Shown: piece by piece, positions 23,096-29,780 of the stretch | How the letters are laid out: each line of letters starts with the position of its first letter | Numbering within the stretch: position 1 is the first letter of the stretch | Assembly (NCBI GenBank): GCA_031411235.1 | Contig: JANOAR010000261.1 | Location: forward strand, 1 to 29,780 | Origin: JANOAR01 sp031411235 | GTDB lineage: Bacteria; Verrucomicrobiota; Verrucomicrobiia; Verrucomicrobiales; Verrucomicrobiaceae | Reading direction: 5' to 3' | Length of the DNA stretch: 29,780 bases | Made by a program: the position numbers and the translations under genes | The notes under the pieces: generated by a model | Databases searched by the model: none | Told to the model about the DNA's origin: nothing | Seen by the model: the letters and a program-made list of their open reading frames with translations, nothing else

Positions 23096-23790
23096 CGGGT
23101 TGGTGTCACGAGTTGATAACCATAGCCGCGCACCGTCTTGATGAATCGTGGCTCCTTCGGGTCATCGCCGAGCTTTTTTCGCAGCGTGGAGATGTGCATG
23201 TCGATAGCGCGATCAAAGACATCCCACTCACGATCCGCGACCTCTTCGATGAGCTGCTCACGGGTCTTCACTCGGCCATGCGCCTTCGCCAGCGAGTGCA
23301 GCAGGCCAAACTCGGCTGGCGTGAGTTGCAAGGCCTCAGAGCCGAGCACGACAGCGTGGGTGTCAGGATTGATGCGCAGATCGCCGACGACGATTTCATT
23401 CATGGGAACAACAGGAGCCGTTTCAGCAATCCAGCCTGTGCGTCGTAGCACCGCACGCAGTCGAGCGAGTAGCTCACGCGATGAAAAAGTCTTCGGCAAA
23501 TAGTCGTCCGCTCCGAGTTCTAGGCCGACGATGCGATCCACCTCCTCACCGCGCCCCGTGAGCATCATCACGGGCACTTTCGACTTGGCCCGAATGCGCC
23601 GCAGCACCTCAAAGCCATCACACCCCGGCATCATCACATCGAGGATGATCGCTGCCCAGGCCTCCGCAGTGGCACGTTCGGCACCGTGCTCACCATCGTG
23701 CTCCGCCTCGACATCAAAGCCCATTGGCTTCAAGTAATCGGCCACAAGCTGGCAGAGTTCAGTGTCGTCGTCGATGATGAGGAGGCGCAT
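23092..23790 (-). CDS. CpxR-like OmpR-family response regulator
   Basis: The 232-residue protein has a receiver domain (acidic pocket Asp7-Asp8-Asp9, phosphoacceptor Asp51 in ILDVMMPGCDG, Thr78, Lys100) and an OmpR-type winged-helix DNA-binding domain (LTPAEFGLLHSLAKAHGRVK, then FDRAIDMHISTLRKKLGDDP). The conserved Lys-Pro of the receiver is Lys-Thr here (LPKTFSSREL), which removes the usual cis-proline. The start MRLLIIDDDT fits the family; an in-frame ATG 12 codons upstream would include residues encoded by a degenerate palindrome half. It is divergent, with a 114-base gap, from the giant sulfatase-fusion gene, which may be a regulatory target. Confidence 0.92.
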   Translation of the reverse strand: MRLLIIDDDTELCQLVADYLKPMGFDVEAEHDGEHGAERATAEAWAAIILDVMMPGCDGFEVLRRIRAKSKVPVMMLTGRGEEVDRIVGLELGADDYLPKTFSSRELLARLRAVLRRTGWIAETAPVVPMNEIVVGDLRINPDTHAVVLGSEALQLTPAEFGLLHSLAKAHGRVKTREQLIEEVADREWDVFDRAIDMHISTLRKKLGDDPKEPRFIKTVRGYGYQLVTPTR

Positions 23791-23803
23791 GGCGAAGGGT
23801 GAT

Positions 23804-23821
23804 GCAGGCATTCCTTTCTGC
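23804..23821. repeat. Degenerate half copy of the palindromic element
   Basis: GCAGGCATTCCTTTCTGC differs at two of 18 positions from the arm of the intact palindromic element 240 bases away. It lies just upstream of the cpxR-like start codon and looks like a decayed copy. Confidence 0.45.
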
Positions 23822-23904
23822 ACCATTCTTTACACAAAGCCGACAAATTTCCCCCGACACGCTGATGATGGCCTGACATGGGTTCGGCACTCTCAGCTTC
23901 AACC

Positions 23905-26900
23905 ATGAGACTCTTTTTTGCTCTTCTCTTCCTTGCACCCCTGGCGCTGCATGCTCATACCTCGGACTCCAACGGTCTGCCCATGAGCAGGGAGATGCTG
24001 CGCCAACACATAGCGGATGAGTTCATGGCGAAGCGGATGGCGTTGGCGAAGCCAAGTGTGACGCAGACATTCCTGTCTGCACAAGCGTCCCTCGACGTGG
24101 CATCGCCGAGAGACGCTCGCGCAGACAGGAATGTCTGCATCACACCGATCAAGCCGGTGCAGGTCGCGAGCACAGCTTCGGCATTCGATCTGGCTTCATT
24201 TCTGTCGATCAGCTCGTTCACCGCGCCCGCTGGCAATGGGGCGCTGATGGCGGCTTCGTTTGCGCCATTCAAGCCGAAGGTGCGCTACTACTGGGACGCG
24301 AACTACTTTTATGAGGAGTCGGATGGCATCCCGGATCGGGCGCGGCAGCCGAACCTGATGGTGGGCATCACGTCCTGGCAGCAGCAGGTGCCGTTGCCGA
24401 CTTCCTATTTTTCGAGCACGACGAATGGCACGAACAACACGGGATCGCTGGGCTACCAGCAGCCGAACTATTGGAAGATCCCACTCGTGCCCGTGCCTGC
24501 GGCTTCGCCGATCTCGCTGACGGGAAATTTTCTGCGCGGTGCGGTGGCGCTGGGTTCGGATGGCGTGGCGATCTTCAATCCGCGCAACAACACCGGGCAG
24601 TTCTCACAGGCGATTGGTGAACTGGATGCGTATGGCGGTCACTGCGGGCTGGGCGATGACTACCATTATCACATCTTCCCGGTGCATTTGATTCCAGTGC
24701 TCGGGAATGACAAACCCATCGCGTGGGGGCTCGATGGCTATCCGGTGTATGGCTATGTGGAGCCGGATGGCAGCGCGATGCAGGCGCTCGATGTGGATGG
24801 CGGGCATGATCATGGCGGCTGGGGCTATCACTACCATGCGCGCGGCACTTACAACGCGGGCACGAGCACTTGGACGCCGTCATCGCCTTACATGATGAGT
24901 GCGATGCATGGCACGGTGGTGAATTTTGATTCGCAGATCGATCCGCAGCCGACAGGATCGGGCCTGCGTGCATCGGGCACGGGCGGTTACACGGCGCAGC
25001 CAGTGGCGGGCGCGGTGGTCACGGCGTTCAAGAATCCGGTGGCGCTCTCGACCGATGGCTCGGGGCATTTGATTGAAAACGTCGGCGGTGTTGCCAGCGA
25101 TGATCAGTGGCTGATGCGTTACACGGTCAGTGGCACGACGTATGACCTCTGCTGGCGCTTGAATCGCAACGTCAATCCGAAGACCATGACGATGACTTGG
25201 CGGCATCCGACATCGGGCACGACGACCACGACTTACAACAACTCGGGCAATCGCATCACGACCTATCCGATGGCGGCAGCGAGTCAGGCGAATATCCCCG
25301 ACACCAGCCAGACGCTCGATACGACGGCCACCGTGGGCGAAGACGCGGACTACACGCTGAACGCGCAGTCATTCACGGACAATGGCAACAGCACCATCAC
25401 GGACAACGTCACCGGCTTGATGTGGCAGAAGGTGGATAACGGCGAATCGACTTGGGAGAACGCGGTGACGAATGCGGCGAGCGTCACCACCGGCGGCTAC
25501 ACGGACTGGCGGCTGCCGACGCCGAGCGAGCTGTTCAGCATTTACAATCACAACCTCGGCAATCCAGCAGCGCTCAATAGCACTTACTTCCCAAACAACC
25601 CTGTCGGCACGGCTGGCTATTTTTGGACCAGCGACATCTACGGCACCAGCACGACCAATGTGTGGTGTGGCAATGCAGGCGGTGGCCTGGGACCGAAGCC
25701 GAAGAGTGAAACGATCAGCGCAGGCGGCACGCTGCGCTACCACGCGCGTTATGTGCGCGGCGCGAAGGCAACGAACGGACACAACTACCAAAACAACGGC
25801 GACAGCACGATCACCGATCTCGACACGAGCCTGATGTGGACGCAGGTGCCGAGGTCCGCCGTGGCATGGGATGCAGCGCTGACGTATGCCGAGGGGCTCA
25901 CGACGGGTGGCTACAGCGACTGGCGTCTGCCGAACATCAAGGAACTGCAAACGCTCACCGACTACGCGCGAGCCACCGCCACCGCATCGACGACGACACC
26001 GTCGATCAATCGCACGCTCTTCCCGGCAGCGACGGCGAGCGCTTACTGGTCATCGACGACGCTGAAGGGTGCCACCATCACCGAGGCATGGGTCGTTGAG
26101 TTTGGCGTCAATGCAGCCTCCGTGCCGCCGCGCAACTCGCAGGGCATCATCAGCTATGGATTGAAAACGGAGACGTATCCCGTCTTCGCCGTGCGCACGG
26201 CGGACACAGTCACGCGTTCGATCACGCAAGGTCTCGCCACCACGACCACAGCAAACCTTCTCCCCTCAGGTCAACGAGTCAGCGCCGTGGGCACCATTAC
26301 AGCGATCGACAGCACGGTGTGGACTGTCCCATCCGCCACGCAGTTCACGACGGCCACGAAGGCTCCTGATTTGTATAACGAAGTCACCGGCGTGACGCCT
26401 GCGAACATCGCGGCGGCTGCGACTGCGATCTCCAATGCGCCCACTGTTGTCGTCGATGCCGATGGCGAGGTCATCACGGGCTACATCTTCGGCGACAACT
26501 ATTTCGAGCTTTATGTCAACGGCGTACTCGTCGGAGTCGATCCGGTGCCGTTCACGCCGTTCAACTCCTGCTTCGTGAAGTTTCGCGCGAAGAAGCCCAT
26601 CACCTACGCGGTGAAGCTCGTGGACTGGGAGGAGAATCTCGGCGTCGGCTCCGAACTCAACGGCACCAACTCCTATCATCCCGGCGATGGCGGCTTCATG
26701 GCCAGTTTCAGCGACGGCACAGTGACCAATAGCCAGTGGAAAGCGCAGTCCTTCTACATCGCGCCGCTGAATGATCCGGCACTGGTCATCGAACAAACGA
26801 ACGGCACGCACGATTCATCGGCAGCCGGCCTGCAAACGCCGACACTAAATCAGAACAGCTACGCGCTCCACTACGCGGTGCCATCGGACTGGTTCTCGAA

Positions 26901-29780
26901 GACCTTCAATCACGCCATCTGGCCCAGCGCCACGACTTACACCGAGGCGACCGTCGGCGTGAACAACAAGCCCGCTTACACCAACTTCCCCGCGCAGTTC
27001 GGCAGCAGCGGCGCGCAGTTCATCTGGTCGTCGAACCTCGTGCTCGATAACGAAGTCATCATCCGCTACACCGGCCCCGCCGCCGTCCAGCAGATCGCCG
27101 TCGAGCAGCCAAGCGGCACGCCTTTGACCGATGGCACGAGCACCGTCGCCTATGGCAGCGTGAATGTCGGCAGCACGCTGTCGAAGACGTTTGTGATCCG
27201 CAACAACAGCGGCAGCACCGCGCTGACGATCTCAGGCGTCACCATCGACGGCACCAACGCGGCGAACTTCACCGTGACGACATCGCCAGCATCCAGCATC
27301 GCCGCAGGCGGAAACACGACGATGATCGTGCAGTTCGCGCCCACAACCTCCGGCGCGAAGACCGCAGCGATTCACATCGCCAGCAGCGACAGCGCCGTCG
27401 GCGCAGCCTTTGACATCAACCTCACTGGCACCGGTTTCGTGCCGCCACCGACGATCACCAATGTGATGACAAACCCCACGGTGCCGAGCAACACCGACAC
27501 GCCTTACGTTACTGCGACGGTCACACCCGGGAGCGGCGCGACGATCTCTGGCGTGCAACTCACTTACAGCGCCGGTGCGCAAACCACTGCGCCCGCCTTT
27601 CGCGAAATCTTCTCGAATGGTTCGACCGCCAGCGGACTCGCGGGTGCGATGAATACCTGGACCGCAACCGCCGTGCGTGCTGCTGCCGATGTGAGGCAAC
27701 GCGGTGCCACGGGCAACCGCACTGCTCCCATAGTATTGACAAGTGGTGCGACGACGAATGCCTCGACCACGGTGACTTGCGCGAGCACCACGGGATTGAT
27801 CCCCGGCATGTTGATCAGCGGCACAAACATCCCGTCCGGTGCAACGATCAGCTCAGTGACCAACGGCACCACGTTTGTCATCAGCAGCGCCGCCACCGCG
27901 ACGGGCACTGGCTTGTCGCTTACGGCGGCGGGTGTCACGCTGACGGGTTGCACCACCACGTCAGCGAGCACTTCGGTGACTTGCCTGAGCACCAACGGGC
28001 TCGTGGTCGGCATGGGCGTCACGGGTGCCACCACGAACCCGCCGAATCCCACTATCGCCACGATCACACCGCCGACGACCTTCACGCTCAACAACGCGGT
28101 CACGACGGGCGCATCCAACGTCACCCTAACGGCGACCGGTTGCGGCATGGAGTTCTCCAATGGCACGGCGAACTACACCGACACCATGGGCACCACGACG
28201 AACGCCATCAGCGCCACGGCGCCGACCGCGGGCAATGTGGAGTTCTATGTGCGCAATTCGGACCTCTTCTCGAACAACGGCTGGACCTTCCAAATCTCAC
28301 CGGATGGCGGCACCACCTGGAACACGCGCATGTCCGAGAACTTTGCCGCCAGCAGTGCGGCGAACTGCACGCTCAACGCCACCACGACGGTCCTCTGCGG
28401 CAATACCAGCGGACTGACCGTCGGCAACTCCATCCAAGGCATTCCGATCTCCGTGGCCTCCTGCACGACGAACGCGACCACCACCGTGACCACGGTCAAC
28501 ACCGGCAGCCTCGCGGTCGGCATGTTTATCACCGGTCCGAACACGGCTGGCATCCCGAACAATGCGCGCATCACCGCGATCTCAGCCGGTGTGAGCTTCA
28601 CCTTGAGCGCGGCTGCCACGCTCTCAGCGACTTCGACCCTCACGGCGAACTACCTTCCTGGCAACGCCACGGTCAGCGCCATCAACCCGAATGTCTCCTT
28701 CACACTTAACACCGCTGCCTTCTTCTCGGGCAGCGGCATCACGCTCTCGTCGGTGAATCACGGCTTCCAGTTGAAGCACTACGACCTCGTTGCGGCGGAC
28801 ATGAGCGCGAACATGAAGCTGCGTTTCCAAATGAGCGGTTACGCAGGAGCGGTCGCGCCCGCGCGTCCGCCAGCAGTGGACATCGACGACATCGTCGTCA
28901 CGCTCACCACCGGCGCGGCGCCCGTGATCGTAACCATGTTTGATGACGGCCTGCACGGCGACGGTGCCGCAGGAGATGGCGTGTATGGCGTGCAATTGCC
29001 TGCACAGATCGTTGGCACCACGGTGAGCTACTCGGTCAGCGCGACTGACAACAACAGCTCCACGACCACGTTTTCCTCCGCAGGCACTTACACGACAGGT
29101 ATTGCGCCGAGCATCACCTCAAGCACCACCTTGCCGAATGCGACACCGAACGCCGCCTATTCGACCACGCTGGCCGCAACGGGTGGCGCTGGTGGCAATG
29201 TTTGGAGCATCGTCTCCGGCGCACTGCCGGGCGGCCTCACGTTGAGTGGAGGCGGTGTGATCAGCGGCACCACGGCCGCGCAAGGCACCTTCAACGTCAC
29301 CATCAAAGTCACCGATAGCGCCGGGCGCATCGGCACCAAAGCCTTCACGCTCACCGTGACCACGGTCACCGCACCAAACGTCGTTATCATCGTCACCGAC
29401 GACCAAGGCTGGGGCGATGTCGGCTATCACACCGCCGCAGGCCAGGTGCCGATTCAAACACCCAACATGGATGGATTCCTCACCAATGGCATTCGTTTGG
29501 AAAAGTTCTACGCCACACCGGTGTGCAGCGTCACGCGCTCATGCTTGCTCACCGGACGAAATACCATCCGCACCGCCACCGGTAACACTCGCGGTCTGGA
29601 CCTCAGCGAGCACCTCATGCCGCAGACCTTCAAAGCCGGCGGTTACCAGACTTACATGTGTGGCAAATGGCACATCGGAGGCTGGGGTAACAACATCAAC
29701 ACCACGACGCTCAATGGCACGACATTCACCGTGAAGCAGGAGAGTGATGCCTACCTGCCGCACAATCGTGGTTGGGACAT
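23905..29780 (+). CDS. Giant secreted multidomain protein: YHYH + 2x DUF1566 + HYDIN-like + repeats + Ig-like + sulfatase (runs off right edge)
   Basis: One frame stays open for at least 1958 codons with no stop before the window ends. A signal peptide (MRLFFALLFLAPLALHA) is followed by a short region containing an in-frame palindromic element. Domains in order: YHYH domain (about 135-320; YHYH at 253-256 and 308-311, GLDGYPVYGY between); two DUF1566/Lcl-type domains (about 493-615 and 633-755; TDWRLPTPSEL and SDWRLPNIKEL); an unrecognised beta-rich region (about 790-1060); a HYDIN/choice-of-anchor D-like domain (about 1073-1178); Thr-rich repeats within a split beta-sandwich (about 1280-1670); a choice-of-anchor X-like domain (about 1671-1730; MFDDGLHGDGAAGDGVYG); an Ig-like He_PIG domain (1733-1822); and a sulfatase from 1825 (NVVIIVTDDQGWGDVGY, Asp1832-Asp1833; Cys1874 in CSVTR; GKWHIGG with Lys1921 and His1923). 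The protein is presumably cell-surface or secreted and acts on sulfated polysaccharide. The rest of the sulfatase lies outside the window. Confidence 0.85.
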   Translation, partial: MRLFFALLFLAPLALHAHTSDSNGLPMSREMLRQHIADEFMAKRMALAKPSVTQTFLSAQASLDVASPRDARADRNVCITPIKPVQVASTASAFDLASFLSISSFTAPAGNGALMAASFAPFKPKVRYYWDANYFYEESDGIPDRARQPNLMVGITSWQQQVPLPTSYFSSTTNGTNNTGSLGYQQPNYWKIPLVPVPAASPISLTGNFLRGAVALGSDGVAIFNPRNNTGQFSQAIGELDAYGGHCGLGDDYHYHIFPVHLIPVLGNDKPIAWGLDGYPVYGYVEPDGSAMQALDVDGGHDHGGWGYHYHARGTYNAGTSTWTPSSPYMMSAMHGTVVNFDSQIDPQPTGSGLRASGTGGYTAQPVAGAVVTAFKNPVALSTDGSGHLIENVGGVASDDQWLMRYTVSGTTYDLCWRLNRNVNPKTMTMTWRHPTSGTTTTTYNNSGNRITTYPMAAASQANIPDTSQTLDTTATVGEDADYTLNAQSFTDNGNSTITDNVTGLMWQKVDNGESTWENAVTNAASVTTGGYTDWRLPTPSELFSIYNHNLGNPAALNSTYFPNNPVGTAGYFWTSDIYGTSTTNVWCGNAGGGLGPKPKSETISAGGTLRYHARYVRGAKATNGHNYQNNGDSTITDLDTSLMWTQVPRSAVAWDAALTYAEGLTTGGYSDWRLPNIKELQTLTDYARATATASTTTPSINRTLFPAATASAYWSSTTLKGATITEAWVVEFGVNAASVPPRNSQGIISYGLKTETYPVFAVRTADTVTRSITQGLATTTTANLLPSGQRVSAVGTITAIDSTVWTVPSATQFTTATKAPDLYNEVTGVTPANIAAAATAISNAPTVVVDADGEVITGYIFGDNYFELYVNGVLVGVDPVPFTPFNSCFVKFRAKKPITYAVKLVDWEENLGVGSELNGTNSYHPGDGGFMASFSDGTVTNSQWKAQSFYIAPLNDPALVIEQTNGTHDSSAAGLQTPTLNQNSYALHYAVPSDWFSKTFNHAIWPSATTYTEATVGVNNKPAYTNFPAQFGSSGAQFIWSSNLVLDNEVIIRYTGPAAVQQIAVEQPSGTPLTDGTSTVAYGSVNVGSTLSKTFVIRNNSGSTALTISGVTIDGTNAANFTVTTSPASSIAAGGNTTMIVQFAPTTSGAKTAAIHIASSDSAVGAAFDINLTGTGFVPPPTITNVMTNPTVPSNTDTPYVTATVTPGSGATISGVQLTYSAGAQTTAPAFREIFSNGSTASGLAGAMNTWTATAVRAAADVRQRGATGNRTAPIVLTSGATTNASTTVTCASTTGLIPGMLISGTNIPSGATISSVTNGTTFVISSAATATGTGLSLTAAGVTLTGCTTTSASTSVTCLSTNGLVVGMGVTGATTNPPNPTIATITPPTTFTLNNAVTTGASNVTLTATGCGMEFSNGTANYTDTMGTTTNAISATAPTAGNVEFYVRNSDLFSNNGWTFQISPDGGTTWNTRMSENFAASSAANCTLNATTTVLCGNTSGLTVGNSIQGIPISVASCTTNATTTVTTVNTGSLAVGMFITGPNTAGIPNNARITAISAGVSFTLSAAATLSATSTLTANYLPGNATVSAINPNVSFTLNTAAFFSGSGITLSSVNHGFQLKHYDLVAADMSANMKLRFQMSGYAGAVAPARPPAVDIDDIVVTLTTGAAPVIVTMFDDGLHGDGAAGDGVYGVQLPAQIVGTTVSYSVSATDNNSSTTTFSSAGTYTTGIAPSITSSTTLPNATPNAAYSTTLAATGGAGGNVWSIVSGALPGGLTLSGGGVISGTTAAQGTFNVTIKVTDSAGRIGTKAFTLTVTTVTAPNVVIIVTDDQGWGDVGYHTAAGQVPIQTPNMDGFLTNGIRLEKFYATPVCSVTRSCLLTGRNTIRTATGNTRGLDLSEHLMPQTFKAGGYQTYMCGKWHIGGWGNNINTTTLNGTTFTVKQESDAYLPHNRGWD
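24056..24145. repeat. 90-base palindromic element inside the giant gene
   Basis: Inverted arms of 25 bases (GTGTGACGCAGACATTCCTG then TCTGC, and its near-perfect complement, one mismatch) enclose a 40-base centre that also pairs in part (AGCGTC / GACGCT). Each arm contains its own small palindrome GCAGACA-TTCC-TGTCTGC. The whole is 90 bases, exactly 30 codons, and is read in frame as TQTFLSAQAS...ADRNVCITP. From memory, arms with this core are widespread REP-like sequences in Verrucomicrobiota and Planctomycetota. Confidence 0.75.
27742..28660 (+). repeat. Thr-rich internal protein repeats in the giant gene
   Basis: At least four related units appear in the translation. Each starts with a Thr-rich strand often ending in Cys (NASTTVTC, SASTSVTC, NATTTVLC, NATTTVTT), then (S/T)xGLxVGMxI(T/S)G, a loop, then TFxLSxAAT and TLTA. 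Two units are adjacent (27742-28140); a short unit and a further unit (28366-28660) sit inside a second beta-sandwich domain. The GLxxGM...GT pattern is found in repetitive bacterial surface proteins. Confidence 0.6.

Noticed and set aside
24056..24145. A CRISPR-like or attachment site
   Set aside because: There is a single inverted, not direct, repeat and no spacer series; a REP-like palindrome fits better.
27564..28166. Minus-strand 200-codon open frame rich in Val/Ala
   Set aside because: It arises from the ACG/ACC-rich Thr repeats of the giant gene read backwards; the plus frame is continuous with recognisable domains on both sides.

Overview
The window reads as chromosomal DNA from a Verrucomicrobiota/Planctomycetota-type bacterium, most likely Verrucomicrobiae. 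This rests on the gene families: two DUF1501 proteins, a DUF1552 protein, a c-type cytochrome of the DUF1587/1592/1588/1585 group with a PA14 domain, a secreted Gfo/Idh/MocA oxidoreductase, and a very long secreted YHYH/DUF1566/sulfatase protein. Genes for lipid A acylation and heptose transfer show a Gram-negative envelope. I cannot name a genus from sequence alone.

Layout. Positions 1-472 hold the start of an ISL3-like transposase, a PIN-type (VapC-like) toxin gene cut off after 16 codons, and its intact antitoxin-like gene. An alpha/beta hydrolase (697-1500) and a TrhO-RluA fusion (1588-3390) converge on a strong bidirectional terminator. An LpxL-heptosyltransferase fusion (3557-5527) ends at its own terminator. 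From 5556 to 10807 five minus-strand genes encode exported proteins: two DUF1501 proteins, a TraB/GumN protein and a Gfo/Idh/MocA oxidoreductase (four CDS in all, with short gaps between them). A 550-base stretch without a convincing gene follows and contains a palindromic repeat. Next are a small secreted protein and a frameshifted methyltransferase.

Positions 12587-18404 form a tight minus-strand series, read in the order AlkC-like DNA repair protein, multidomain cytochrome, 72-residue small protein, kinase-like protein, DUF1552 protein. The small protein and kinase-like protein sit between two partners that are usually adjacent. On the plus strand are a thioredoxin-fold exported protein and a TPR protein, then a solitary LutC-like gene facing what looks like a truncated papain-fold peptidase. 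A CpxA/CpxR-like two-component pair (21668-23790) is divergent from a giant open frame that starts at 23905 and runs off the end of the window: more than 1958 codons without a stop, made of YHYH, two DUF1566, HYDIN-like, repeat, choice-of-anchor X-like, Ig-like and sulfatase domains.

The most distinctive items are the giant sulfatase fusion with a non-canonical CSVTR active-site motif, a 90-base palindromic element carried in frame near its start, two uncommon enzyme fusions (TrhO-RluA and LpxL-GT9), and the small-protein/kinase-like pair inside the cytochrome-DUF1552 gene series. No rRNA, tRNA or CRISPR array was seen.
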